From: FEN-299 sp963727765
GTDB taxonomy: Bacteria; Acidobacteriota; Vicinamibacteria; Vicinamibacterales; Fen-181
Length of the DNA: 64,000 nucleotides
Assembly (NCBI GenBank): GCA_963727765.1
Contig: CAVSGZ010000011.1
Span: 1 to 64,000, forward strand
Direction: 5' to 3'
Shown here: positions 17,823 through 29,796 of the stretch, piece by piece
How positions within the stretch are numbered: the stretch's first letter is position 1
How the letters are laid out: each line of letters opens with the position of its first letter
Notes under the pieces: generated by a model
The model's input: only the letters and a program-made list of their open reading frames with translations
Told to the model about the DNA's origin: nothing
The model's database searches: none
Program-made: the position numbers and the translations under genes

Positions 17823-18254
17823 ATGAATGGGAGACGGTGGCTGGAGATTGCCGCCGGGCTGAGTTTCTTGATGGCGGCGGGCCAGGCGGCCATCTCGGTC
17901 TGGCCGGCCGCAGCGGCGTACTTCCAGGCGCCGCCGTCACTTCTGAACGACCGCGTGCGATTGCTCCTGGTCGGGGGAACGGCGGCCCTGGTCCCGGCGC
18001 TCTTCGGCGTCTATGCGCTGTCCGGCGCCGGCGTCATCCGGCGCCTGCCGCTCGTGCGCACCGTCCTCGTTGGTGTCGGGAGCCTGTTCCTCCTGCGCGG
18101 GTTGTTCATCATCCTCACCGTCCTGGAAGCCCTTGGGATCCGGCCGGGACACGTCTCGCTGCCCGGCGCGGCGTCCCACCTGATCTTCCTCGCGGCCGGC
18201 ATGGCCTACCTGGGTGGCGCCGCCCTCAACTGGAAGGCATTGAAGAGTCGCTAG
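17823..18254 (+). CDS. Small four-helix membrane protein of unknown function
   Basis: 143-residue integral membrane protein with four hydrophobic segments (around residues 7-29, 45-68, 77-100 and 113-134). The start ATG at 17823 has a strong GGAGGGG site. No family is recognised and no catalytic motif is visible. It follows the cytochrome gene by 68 bases on the same strand, so the two may be co-transcribed. Its last four bases overlap the stop region of the convergent VOC gene. Confidence 0.75.
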   Translation: MNGRRWLEIAAGLSFLMAAGQAAISVWPAAAAYFQAPPSLLNDRVRLLLVGGTAALVPALFGVYALSGAGVIRRLPLVRTVLVGVGSLFLLRGLFIILTVLEALGIRPGHVSLPGAASHLIFLAAGMAYLGGAALNWKALKSR

Positions 18255-18661
18255 CTCACTGCCGGATCGCAGTTCACGATCCACGGGATGCCGAAGCGAT
18301 CGACGACCGTCCCGAAGCCGGGGGACCAGAAGGTCTTCTGGAACGCCATCTTGACCGTGCCCTGGTCGGCCAGCGCCGTGAAGACGCGTTCCGCGTCGGT
18401 GGGCGAGGCCACGCTGATCGAGACGTTGAACCCTCGCGGCGCGGCGTAGTGCGGAGGCGGCGCGTCGGAACCCATCAGCGCCATGTTCCCGATGTCCAGC
18501 TGGGCGTGGATGATCTTGTCGCGCCAGTCAGCCGGTACCTGGTCCTTCATCGGTGTCTCGCCAAACGTCTGCATCCTGGCCTTGCCGCCGAAGACCTGCT
18601 CGTAGAACGCGAACGCGGCCGCGCACTGGCCGTTGAAGCTGATATAAGGGTTCAGTCTCAT
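18251..18661 (-). CDS. VOC / PhnB-like glyoxalase-fold protein
   Basis: 136-residue vicinal-oxygen-chelate protein of the PhnB/DUF1428-like group: the start MRLNPYISFNGQCAAAFAFY, then VFGGKARMQTFGETPM, and the late PGFGTVVDRFGIPWIVN, are standard for this family. Members are small cytosolic dimers, often annotated as glyoxalase or bleomycin resistance, but most have no known substrate. The ATG at 18661 is used because homologues begin with MxxNPYLxF; an ATG at 18688 adds nine unlike residues. It faces the membrane protein gene tail to tail. Confidence 0.9.
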   Translation of the reverse strand: MRLNPYISFNGQCAAAFAFYEQVFGGKARMQTFGETPMKDQVPADWRDKIIHAQLDIGNMALMGSDAPPPHYAAPRGFNVSISVASPTDAERVFTALADQGTVKMAFQKTFWSPGFGTVVDRFGIPWIVNCDPAVS

Positions 18662-18747
18662 GGCGTCACTCGCCTCCTCATCCACCACAGTAGCAGGATT
18701 CGCACGGCATACAATATCCGCACCCCCTCATTCGTCTACACCCGTGG

Positions 18748-19338
18748 ATGGACAACGCGGCAGGCCTGGAGCCGATGGCACTCGACACGGACCAGGACCG
18801 GCGGATCGTGGAAGTGGTCGAGCGGGAGCAATCCCGCCTGCGCCGATTCATCCGCCGGCGGGTGCCTGACGCGCGCGACGTGGAGGACATCCTGCAGGAC
18901 GTCTTCTACGAACTGGTGGAAGCCAACCGCCTGCTGATGCCGATCGACCACGTTACCGGCTGGCTGTTCCGCGTGGCGCGTAACCGCATCACCGACCTCT
19001 TCCGGCGCAAGAAGCCGGCGAGGCTCAGCGACATCGCCGTCGCGGATGACGACGACGAGATGCTGCGGTTCGAGGACCTGCTGCCCTCGCCCGAGGCCGG
19101 GCCGGAGGCGCGCTACGCCCGCGCGGCGCTCCTCGACCAGCTCGAGCTGGCCATCGAAGAACTGCCGGCGGAACAGCGCGAGGTGTTCGTGGCGCACGAG
19201 CTCGAAGGGCGCAGCTTCAAGGCCATGGCCGCCGAGGCCGGCGTGAGCGTGAACACGCTGCTCTCGCGCAAGCGCTACGCGGTGCTCCACCTGCGCGCGC
19301 GGCTGCAAGAGGTGTACGACCAGTTCACGAAAGCGTGA
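18748..19338 (+). CDS. ECF-type RNA polymerase sigma-70 factor
   Basis: 196-residue extracytoplasmic-function sigma factor. Region 2 is seen in FIRRRVPDARDVEDILQDVFYELV and HVTGWLFRVARNRITDLFRR, and region 4 in LPAEQREVFVAHELEGRSFKAMAAEAGVSV with NTLLSRKRYAVLHLR. The linker contains an acidic stretch (ADDDDEM). An in-frame ATG at 18775 would give a shorter start; the longer one is kept. A small membrane protein gene follows after 10 bases, the position where an anti-sigma factor would be expected. The target regulon is unknown. Confidence 0.93.
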   Translation: MDNAAGLEPMALDTDQDRRIVEVVEREQSRLRRFIRRRVPDARDVEDILQDVFYELVEANRLLMPIDHVTGWLFRVARNRITDLFRRKKPARLSDIAVADDDDEMLRFEDLLPSPEAGPEARYARAALLDQLELAIEELPAEQREVFVAHELEGRSFKAMAAEAGVSVNTLLSRKRYAVLHLRARLQEVYDQFTKA

Positions 19339-19348
19339 GGGACCGAAC

Positions 19349-19699
19349 ATGAGAAAGAAGCTGATCGTCCTGGCGCCGCTCGGGATCCTGGCCTTCGCGG
19401 CCTTCGTCGCCCTTGGCGGCCTGATCGTGGAGTGGCTGTGGAACTGGCTGGTGCCGTCGATCTTCGGCTGGTGCCAGATCACCTTCTGGCAGGGCATCGG
19501 CCTGCTCGCGCTCTGCCGGGTCCTGTTCGGCGGATTCGGGCGCCACGGATATCGTCGGTCCGGGGACGGGTCTCGCATTGCCGGCCGCTGGGGGCGGATG
19601 AGTCCCGAGGAGAAGGAGCGGTTCAGGCAGAAAATGCGCGAGCGGTTCGGCCTCGGGCCGTCCGCGAGCGAGGGCAGGGAACAGGCAGGGCCCGCCTAG
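19349..19699 (+). CDS. Small membrane protein encoded with the ECF sigma factor
   Basis: 116 residues with two hydrophobic segments (about 5-27 and 45-62), separated by a tryptophan-rich loop (WLWNWLVPSIFGWCQ), then a charged cytosolic or periplasmic tail MSPEEKERFRQKMRERFG. The tail resembles the short helices of CpxP/Spy-like or heavy-metal-sensor proteins, but the match is weak. No zinc-binding anti-sigma motif is present. The 10-base gap to the sigma gene suggests a shared transcript, and a role in holding or sensing for the sigma factor is inference. Confidence 0.75.
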   Translation: MRKKLIVLAPLGILAFAAFVALGGLIVEWLWNWLVPSIFGWCQITFWQGIGLLALCRVLFGGFGRHGYRRSGDGSRIAGRWGRMSPEEKERFRQKMRERFGLGPSASEGREQAGPA

Positions 19700-19719
19700 T
19701 TTCCAGGCGGAGTCGCCAA

Positions 19720-20130
19720 TCAGCGCTCCGCTGTCTCCCAGTCCTCGACCTTCAGCCCCGTGACCCGCGAGAACTCGCGGAGGTTGTGCGTCACGAGCGT
19801 CAGGTCGTGGGCGAGGGCCGTGGCGGCGATGAGCAGATCGTTCGGGCCAATCGGCTTTCCGGATGCCGCGAGCGACGCCCGCAGTGCCCCGTATTGCTCG
19901 GCGCAGGCATCGTCGAAGGGGAGGGAGACGAGTGGCGCGAAGAAGGCGGCCAGGAGCCGCAGATTCTCTGCCACTCTCGAGCTTCGGCGTGCCCCGAAGA
20001 GCAGTTCCGCCCGCGTGACCGACGAGATCCGGATCTCGGACGGGGCGTGGCGTCGCAGGCGGGCGACGAGCGGCTCCGACGACCCGTTCAGCACCCGGAT
20101 GCACGCGTTGGTGTCGAGCAGATACATCAC
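19720..20130 (-). CDS. vapC: VapC-type PIN-domain toxin ribonuclease
   Basis: 136-residue PIN-domain protein; VapC toxins cleave tRNA or rRNA and are held inactive by VapB. The acidic active-site residues are visible: D6 in YLLDTNACIRVLNG, E41 in SSVTRAELLFG, D98 in IGPNDLLIAATA, and the last one near THNLREFSRV. The start overlaps the antitoxin stop by 4 bases (ATGA), a typical toxin-antitoxin arrangement. Convergent with the small membrane protein gene. Confidence 0.93.
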   Translation of the reverse strand: MMYLLDTNACIRVLNGSSEPLVARLRRHAPSEIRISSVTRAELLFGARRSSRVAENLRLLAAFFAPLVSLPFDDACAEQYGALRASLAASGKPIGPNDLLIAATALAHDLTLVTHNLREFSRVTGLKVEDWETAER

Positions 20131-20351
20131 CAGGTCTCCCGCTCCTCCGGACGGCCCTGCGGCGCCCTGCGCAGCGGCTCACCCTTCCAACCGCCCACCA
20201 CCCGCTCGAAGAAATCCCCGGGCCAGCCGAGATCGACGTCGCGGCGGATGAGTTCGGCGAGATAACGCGAGACCGGCACCCCGCGGGCCTTGGCGCGCGC
20301 CGCGATGCGCGCGGCGAGAGGCCTGGGAACGTAGGCGTGAAGCTGGGGCAT
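20127..20351 (-). CDS. vapB: VapB-type antitoxin
   Basis: 74-residue antitoxin: an N-terminal ribbon-helix-helix-like part (AYVPRPLAARIAARAKARG, then VPVSRYLAELIRRDV) and a C-terminal tail (PGDFFERVVGGW) of the kind that wraps VapC. It binds the toxin and normally its own promoter. Two exact tandem copies of a 9-base AT-rich unit lie 18-35 bases upstream of the start and are the probable operator. The local base composition there is much poorer in G and C than the rest of the window. Confidence 0.85.
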   Translation of the reverse strand: MPQLHAYVPRPLAARIAARAKARGVPVSRYLAELIRRDVDLGWPGDFFERVVGGWKGEPLRRAPQGRPEERETW

Positions 20352-20365
20352 GACGAGTTACCTCA

Positions 20366-20386
20366 ACATATATGTGCTATATGTGC
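20366..20386. promoter_or_regulatory. Probable VapB operator with tandem 9-base repeats
   Basis: On the plus strand TATATGTGC occurs twice in immediate succession (20369-20377 and 20378-20386), and the first copy overlaps the perfect palindrome ACATATATGT (20366-20375). This AT-rich island just upstream of vapB would hold its promoter (minus-strand -10 candidate TATAGC/CATATA) and be covered by the VapBC complex in conditional cooperativity. No other AT-rich segment like it was seen in the window. Confidence 0.6.
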
Positions 20387-20703
20387 ATTCTAGCACGACA
20401 GACCCCGCCACACCATCTGACCGGGCGACTGCCGCGGCGATGCCCGGGGAGTCGTCTGGAGAGCCGTCTTGACGGGGCGAGGCGGGGCGCGTACCGTGGT
20501 ACTTGGCCTAAGTTCAGCGTCACTCGCTCGAACACGGGGGAACCACAGCAGGCGGCCAGCGCGTCACAGGGTTTCGGGTCAGACCCGTTCGGCGTGCCGG
20601 GGCACCTGCCGGGGCGTATTGGCGCCGGCACTGCGCAGGGCGCCATAGGGCACTTCCGGCCCGAGCCCGTCAGCTAACCTCGTCGGCCCGACGGAAGTGC
20701 ATC
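20387..20703. other. Intergenic region, no gene recognised
   Basis: About 320 bases between vapB and the APC permease. Only short open frames occur on both strands (for example a 101-codon one on plus and its 89-codon antisense mirror), and neither looks like a known protein. A short perfect palindrome GGGTCAGACCC near 20577 is the sole notable sequence. It must contain the promoter of the permease gene, which has no obvious consensus. Confidence 0.5.
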
Positions 20704-23001
20704 ATGTCCACTGAGGCGCCGGCGACCGGCCGCGACCGCGTTCGAGTCGTCGTGGCCACCACGGTCTTTCTCTCCTTCATCTCCTTCTGGCGGGCGGCCG
20801 CCATCGTGCTGGGCGACCTCGGCTCGTCCGCCTTCTACGTCGGCGGCATCGCCGAGCAGGCCATCGGCAAGGCCGCGCCCTGGTTCATCCTCGGCGTCAT
20901 GCTGTTCTCGTACGCGGTCCGCGCGATCTACGTCGAGAGCTCGGTGATGTTCGTGCGCGGCGGCGTCTACCGCGTCGTCAAGGAGGCCATGGGCGGGACG
21001 ATGGCGAAGCTGTCGGTCTCGGCCCTGCTCTTCGACTACGTGCTGACCGGGCCAATCAGCGCCGTGTCTGCCGGCCAGTACATCATCGGCCTGACCGGAG
21101 ATGTCATCGGCCACTTCGGCCTGCGCCTGCCGGTCTCGCCCAATCACGGCGCCGCAATCTTCGCCGTGGCCGTCATCGCCTACTTCTGGTGGCGCAACAC
21201 GCAGGGGATGCGGGAGTCCAGCGATGACGCGCTTCGCATCATCCAGATCACGACCGTCATGGTCGTCATCCTGCTGGTCTGGTCGGCGCTCACGCTGCTC
21301 AGCAAGGGAGGACAAGTCCCGCCCGCGCCCACGCCCGATCACTTCCGGTTCTCAGACGAGGCGCTCGGGTGGCTGAAGGGCACGCGCTGGCCGACCTTCA
21401 CGCTCATCGCGGTTCTCATCGGCTTCGGGCATTCGTTCCTCGCGATGAGCGGCGAGGAGTCGCTGGCGCAGGTCTACCGCGAGATCGAGCACCCGAAGGC
21501 GCTGAACCTCCGGAAGACCGGCCTGGTGATCTTCCTCTACAGCCTGATCTTCACCTCGGCGGTCAGCTTCCTGGCCGTGGCGCTGATCCCCGACGCCGTG
21601 CGCGGGAAGTTCAGCGACAACCTGATCTCCGGGATCGCGATGCACCTGGTCGGGCCCTACACGCTGCGGCTCCTGTTCCAGGGGTTCGTCGTCGTGGTCG
21701 GCTTTCTGATCCTGGCCGGCGGCGTCAACACGGCCATCGTCGGGTCCAACGCCGTGCTCAACCGCGTGTCCGAGGATGGGGTGCTGCCGGAGTGGTTCCG
21801 CCACCCGCACCGCCGATTCGGGACGACGCACCGGATCCTGAACACGATCGTCTGCCTGCAGCTGGCCACGGTGGTCCTGAGCGGCGGCGACATCTACGTC
21901 CTCGGCGAAGCGTACGCCTTCGGCGTCGTGTGGAGCTTCTCGCTGAAGGGGCTGGCGGTCCTCGTGCTGCGGTTCACCGAGCCCGGCCACCGCGAGTGGC
22001 GCGTGCCGCTCAACCTGAAGGTGGGCGGCATCGAGCTGCCGATCGGCCTCGCCGCGACGACGCTGGCGCTGTTCTCGATCGCGCTCATCAACCTGTTCAC
22101 CAAGCGGGTGGCGACGATTTCCGGCGCTGCGTTCACCGTCGCGATCTACGCGCTCTTTGTCGTCACCGAACGCGTGAGCGCGCGCCGGCGTCACGTCAAG
22201 GCCGGCGCGGGAACCGGCACGGACCAGTTTCAGTTGCTGCCGGCCAGCGACCTGCGCGGGGGAGAAGTGGCCGCCCGCCCCGGCAACATCCTGGTGCCGG
22301 TTCGCGACTACAACACGCTCGCCCACCTGAACTGGACGCTGACACACGTCGACACACGCGCGCGGGACGTCGTCGCGATGACGGTCAGGCTGCTGCAGGG
22401 GCCCGACACCGGCTTCCAGAACCTCCACCAGGCGGAGATCTTCCAGAGCTACGAGCAACTGCTGTTCACCAAAGTGGTTGCAATCGCTGAACGGCAAGGC
22501 GCGCCGGTCAAGCTGCTCGTCGTGCCCTCGAGCAACGTGTTCGACGCCGTGGCGCAGACGGCGGTCCAGCTCGCCTCGAGCGAGATCGTCCTGGGCGACT
22601 CCGCGAAGTTCTCGGCGGCCGACCAGGCTCGGCTGCTCGGCGAGGCGTGGGAGCGCATCGAGGGGAGCGACAAGGTGCGGACGCGGCTGCTCGCCTTCAA
22701 GATGAACGGCGACGTCCAGAATTTCCAGCTTGGGCCCCACCTGCCGCCGCTGACGCTCGAGGACGTCGACGTGATCCACCGGCTGTGGCTTGAGGCGGTC
22801 GGCGCGGTCGGCCTCGAGGTGCACCACCGGGACATCGTCCGCGCGGCGCTCGAAGAGCTCGACCAGGAGTTGCGCGGGGCGCGCCGCGAGCAGGCGCTGA
22901 AGCGAATCAAGCGGCAGACGGTCAAGCCACCCGGCACGCCCGCCGTGCCGGCTCAGCCGCCGACGCCGGGCGCCGGGTTCAGCAATCCAGGGGCGCTGTG
23001 A
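20704..23001 (+). CDS. APC-superfamily amino acid permease with C-terminal cytosolic domain
   Basis: 765-residue protein. Residues 1-500 contain about twelve hydrophobic segments of an amino acid/polyamine/organocation transporter: FLSFISFWRAAAIVLGDLGS, then GGVYRVVKEAMGG, GFGHSFLAMSGEESLAQVYR and VGSNAVLNRVSEDGVLP. From about 520 onward is a soluble extension with NILVPVRDYNTLAHLNWTL and LVVPSSNVFDAVAQTAVQLA. This resembles the universal-stress-protein-like C-terminal domains of some APC and CCC carriers, presumed to regulate transport. A proline-rich tail ends the protein. The substrate is not determinable. The start ATG at 20704 is preceded by CGGAAG. Confidence 0.88.
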   Translation: MSTEAPATGRDRVRVVVATTVFLSFISFWRAAAIVLGDLGSSAFYVGGIAEQAIGKAAPWFILGVMLFSYAVRAIYVESSVMFVRGGVYRVVKEAMGGTMAKLSVSALLFDYVLTGPISAVSAGQYIIGLTGDVIGHFGLRLPVSPNHGAAIFAVAVIAYFWWRNTQGMRESSDDALRIIQITTVMVVILLVWSALTLLSKGGQVPPAPTPDHFRFSDEALGWLKGTRWPTFTLIAVLIGFGHSFLAMSGEESLAQVYREIEHPKALNLRKTGLVIFLYSLIFTSAVSFLAVALIPDAVRGKFSDNLISGIAMHLVGPYTLRLLFQGFVVVVGFLILAGGVNTAIVGSNAVLNRVSEDGVLPEWFRHPHRRFGTTHRILNTIVCLQLATVVLSGGDIYVLGEAYAFGVVWSFSLKGLAVLVLRFTEPGHREWRVPLNLKVGGIELPIGLAATTLALFSIALINLFTKRVATISGAAFTVAIYALFVVTERVSARRRHVKAGAGTGTDQFQLLPASDLRGGEVAARPGNILVPVRDYNTLAHLNWTLTHVDTRARDVVAMTVRLLQGPDTGFQNLHQAEIFQSYEQLLFTKVVAIAERQGAPVKLLVVPSSNVFDAVAQTAVQLASSEIVLGDSAKFSAADQARLLGEAWERIEGSDKVRTRLLAFKMNGDVQNFQLGPHLPPLTLEDVDVIHRLWLEAVGAVGLEVHHRDIVRAALEELDQELRGARREQALKRIKRQTVKPPGTPAVPAQPPTPGAGFSNPGAL

Positions 23002-23099
23002 GCGACCACCGCCGGAGCCGCCACCGGAGCGGTTGACGCCCGGTGAGAACGCGACCAGAATCTCCGCGACGGACACCTCTGGCCGCCAAGGAGAATGTC

Positions 23100-23825
23100 A
23101 TGCCCATGTCCCGGCGTGCGCTGGCTGAGTTTGTCGGAACCTTCTGGCTCGTCTTCGGCGGGTGCGGCAGCGCCGTGCTCGCCGCGGGCTTCCCCGGCTT
23201 CGGCATCGGCTTTGCCGGTGTCGCGCTGGCCTTCGGCCTGACGCTGCTCACGATGGCCTACGCCATCGGCCACATCTCCGGGTGCCATATCAATCCCGCG
23301 GTGACGGTCGGCCTCGTGGTGGGCAAGCGGTTTCCGGCCTCCGAGCTGCTGCCCTACGTTGTCGCGCAGGTGGCCGGCGGGATGGTCGCCGCGTTCGCGC
23401 TCTATTTCATCGCGAGCGGGACGGCGGGCTTCACCGTGGCGGCGGGCTTTGCCTCGAACGGCTACGGCGTGCACTCGCCCGGCCACTATTCGCTGGCCGC
23501 GTGTCTGCTCGCCGAGGTCGTGCTCACCTTCATGTTCCTCTTCGTGATCCTCGGGGCGACCGACGCGCGGGCGCCAAAGGGGTTCGCGCCGATTGCCATC
23601 GGGCTGTGCCTGACGCTCGTGCACCTGATCGGCATCCCGGTGACCAACCTCTCGGTGAATCCGGCGCGCAGCACGGGGCCGGCGGTCATCGTCGGCGGCT
23701 GGGCGATCCAGCAATTGTGGCTGTTCTGGGTGGCGCCGATCGTCGGGGCCGCGCTCGCGGGCCTCGTCTACCCGCTGATCGCGGAGGCTCCTGCGCGCGA
23801 GAAGGTCGAGGCCAAGGCGGTGTAG
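23100..23825 (+). CDS. aqpZ: Aquaporin Z
   Basis: 241-residue water channel of the inner membrane. Both half-helix signatures are present, SGCHINPAVT and LSVNPARS, with six hydrophobic segments. The selectivity-filter environment (the arginine directly after the second NPA, a histidine before it in LVHLIGIPVTNLSVNPAR) fits AqpZ rather than a glycerol facilitator. The ATG at 23100 is preferred because AAGGAG lies 6 bases upstream; an open frame to 23043 has no such site. A GTG-started metallopeptidase gene follows after only 4 bases. Confidence 0.95.
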   Translation: MPMSRRALAEFVGTFWLVFGGCGSAVLAAGFPGFGIGFAGVALAFGLTLLTMAYAIGHISGCHINPAVTVGLVVGKRFPASELLPYVVAQVAGGMVAAFALYFIASGTAGFTVAAGFASNGYGVHSPGHYSLAACLLAEVVLTFMFLFVILGATDARAPKGFAPIAIGLCLTLVHLIGIPVTNLSVNPARSTGPAVIVGGWAIQQLWLFWVAPIVGAALAGLVYPLIAEAPAREKVEAKAV

Positions 23826-23829
23826 GGTC

Positions 23830-24447
23830 GTGCAACTGTTCCTGCCATTCAGGAAGCCGGAGACACCGCGCGCGACCGAGCCCACGCGCGACGTGATCAC
23901 TGCCGGGCGCCGCGTGTGGACGGTGACATTCGTCCGGCATCCTCGCGCGCGCCACTACGTCCTGCGCGTCGATGACGACGGCGGTTTGCGGGTGACCATC
24001 CCACGCGGTGGGTCGCGGAAGGAAGCCGAGCGGTTCGCGCGGAGCAGGGCCGACTGGATCGAGCGCGAGCGCTACCGGCGGGCGCTCAAGCACGTGGTGG
24101 ATCCCGCGGACGCAGAGCGGCTTCGGGAATTGGCCGCCCGCGAACTGCCCACGCGGTTGCTGGAACTCGCGGCCTCGGCTGGGCACACGGTCGCGGGCGT
24201 GACGGTCCGCGACCAGAAGAGCCGCTGGGGCTCGTGCTCGCCGACGGGCCGCATCTCGCTCAACTGGCGGCTCGTCCAGGCGCCGCCGGCCGTGCGCGAC
24301 TACGTGCTGCTGCACGAGCTGACACACCTCGTGGAAAGCAACCACTCGGCGCGGTTCTGGAAGAAGCTCGAGGCCGTGTGCCCGTGGCACCGCGAGGCGC
24401 GCGCGTGGCTCCGCGCATGGCCACCGCACCGGCAGGGGGCAGCCTGA
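23830..24447 (+). CDS. YgjP-like (DUF45) zinc metallopeptidase
   Basis: 205 residues starting with GTG, 4 bases after the aquaporin stop, so probably translated by coupling. The gluzincin motif HELTH is in YVLLHELTHLVESNHSARFW, and the upstream KSRWGSCSPTGRISLNW is diagnostic for the YgjP/DUF45 family (M48-like, SprT-related). The C-terminal HREARAWLR completes the family core. The role in cells is not established. The partner gene is an aquaporin, which gives no clear functional clue. Confidence 0.9.
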   Translation: MQLFLPFRKPETPRATEPTRDVITAGRRVWTVTFVRHPRARHYVLRVDDDGGLRVTIPRGGSRKEAERFARSRADWIERERYRRALKHVVDPADAERLRELAARELPTRLLELAASAGHTVAGVTVRDQKSRWGSCSPTGRISLNWRLVQAPPAVRDYVLLHELTHLVESNHSARFWKKLEAVCPWHREARAWLRAWPPHRQGAA

Positions 24448-24545
24448 CAACGAGAGGGAGTTGGCGAAGTCCGCGCACCGCAACAACAGCGCCGCGACTG
24501 AAGCCGCCACGTCAGGCGGCCAAGTCTGGCAGGAGGCCGTCACTC

Positions 24546-25073
24546 ATGAAACCACAGCGCTCTCCCCGGCGGTACCTCGATCCCGTTGCGGTCGCCGCCT
24601 CACTACCCCTGAAGGGCCTTCCGTTGGCCTCGTTCCGCCGAAGAGCTGCCGCCTTCGCCATCGACTTCGGCATCGTAGCCATGTTCCTCGGTCTCCTGTC
24701 GCTGCCGGAGACATTGAAGTCCATGGCCACCACGCACGCCTTTGCGATGGACATCGATCCCTTTCATGGCTGGCCGCTCTTGTGTCTTCCGCTCTACTTC
24801 GGCCTGTGGACCTACTTCGGTCACGGCCAGACCCTCGGGAAAAAGCTGCTGAAGATCCGTGTCGTGGCTGTCACACACGCGCACTTGACTCTCTGGCATT
24901 CCGTTGAGCGCTCGCTGGGATATGGCGCCTCCATCCTCGAGGGAGGCTTTGGCTTCCTTCAGTACTTCATTCATCCGAACAGACAGACTGTTCACGACCG
25001 GATCGCCGAAACGATCGTCATCCAACTCGGGACGCCAGCGGCCCCGCCTTCGTCCAACAGTTCAAGAGGGTAG
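24546..25073 (+). CDS. RDD-family membrane protein
   Basis: 175 residues. The RDD core is visible as FRRRAAAFAIDFGIVAMFLG (R-x-x-A-x-x-I-D), then a second membrane segment, and FGHGQTLGKKLLKIRVV, which is the family's G-x-T-x-G-K motif between helices. The C-terminal third contains a hydrophobic segment and NRQTVHDRIAETIVI, where HD is usual for RDD proteins. Function is unknown; some RDD proteins are sodium/proton antiporters or Stp-like factors. The preceding 98 bases hold a small GCCGCC/GGCGGC hairpin (24503-24520). The gene converges on purL. Confidence 0.85.
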   Translation: MKPQRSPRRYLDPVAVAASLPLKGLPLASFRRRAAAFAIDFGIVAMFLGLLSLPETLKSMATTHAFAMDIDPFHGWPLLCLPLYFGLWTYFGHGQTLGKKLLKIRVVAVTHAHLTLWHSVERSLGYGASILEGGFGFLQYFIHPNRQTVHDRIAETIVIQLGTPAAPPSSNSSRG

Positions 25074-25074
25074 T

Positions 25075-25158
25075 GGCCGGCGAGGACGCCGGCCCCACTG
25101 GAGGCTTGCCAACCGCCCGCCGTCAGACACACGGAGACACGCGAGCCAGGAGGCTCGC
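25075..25158. terminator. Two hairpins between convergent RDD and purL genes
   Basis: The inverted repeat GGCCGGCG / CGCCGGCC (25075-25082, 25087-25094) closes on an AGGA loop. A second one, GCGAGCC / GGCTCGC (25141-25147, 25152-25158), also has an AGGA loop. Neither has a clear U tract, so they are terminator-like structures serving the two genes that meet here rather than proven intrinsic terminators. Confidence 0.5.
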
Positions 25159-25176
25159 GCTGCCGAGATTGGGCGC

Positions 25177-29058
<3,882 letters not shown>

Positions 29059-29094
29059 GCGACGATTCTACCTTGCCGTGGTAGCGTGTGGCGG

Positions 29095-29796
29095 ATGAGA
29101 CGGCCAATGGTCCGCGTCATACGTGTCGCCGCCCTGGCCGCGCTAGTGGCGGCCACGATCGGCGCCGGCGCGCCGCCAAGGATCCTCTACCTGACGTTCG
29201 ACGCCGACATGACGCCGGGCATGCAAAAGCGCCTGAAGAGCGGCGCGGTGACGTCCTGGTACGATCCGGCCATCGTCGACTTCCTGCGCGAGAACCAGGT
29301 GCCGGCCGCCTTCTTCGTCACGGGCCTGTTCGCCGAGACCTACCCCGACTTGGTGTCGACCCTCGCGCGCGACCCGCTCTTTGTCGTCGGCGTGCACGGC
29401 TACAGCCACGCCGCCTACACGCGCTCGTGCTACAGCATGGCCGTCCTTCGCACCGACACCGAGAAGCGCGCCGACATCACGCGGGGCCGCGACGCCGTCG
29501 CGCGGGTCACCGGCCGCCAGCCCGCGCTCTTTCGCTATCCGGGCCTGTGCCACGACCGGCACGACGACGACCTGGTGAAGGAGGCGGGCCTCGCGGTGGA
29601 CACCCCGACGATCGTCTCGGGCGACCCGTTCAACCGAAACGTCGAGGCGATCGTCCGGCAGGTGTTGAAGCGAGCGTTCCCGGGCGGGGAAATCGTCTTC
29701 CACCTGGGCGGGCCGAACGCGCCGTCAACGCGCGAGGCGCTGCGGACGCTCGTGCCCGCCCTCAGGAAGAGAGGCTACGAATTCGCGAAGCGGTAA
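29095..29796 (+). CDS. Secreted polysaccharide deacetylase (NodB domain)
   Basis: 233 residues with a signal peptide (VIRVAALAALVAATIGAGA). The NodB core shows the metal and base aspartates in YLTFDAD, the zinc histidines in GVHGYSHAAYT and the RYPGLCH motif. A terminal HLGGPNAP stands where H-D-G is usual. Such CE4 enzymes remove N-acetyl groups from peptidoglycan or chitin-like polymers, here in the periplasm or outside. TFDAD replaces the common TFDDG, so activity may be altered. The TAA stop directly abuts the reverse stop of the tricorn-like gene, leaving no intergenic base. Confidence 0.85.
   Translation: MRRPMVRVIRVAALAALVAATIGAGAPPRILYLTFDADMTPGMQKRLKSGAVTSWYDPAIVDFLRENQVPAAFFVTGLFAETYPDLVSTLARDPLFVVGVHGYSHAAYTRSCYSMAVLRTDTEKRADITRGRDAVARVTGRQPALFRYPGLCHDRHDDDLVKEAGLAVDTPTIVSGDPFNRNVEAIVRQVLKRAFPGGEIVFHLGGPNAPSTREALRTLVPALRKRGYEFAKR

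Noticed and set aside
20521..20640. Insertion-sequence remnant near the GGGTCAGACCC palindrome
   Set aside because: No transposase fragment, terminal repeats or target duplication could be seen.
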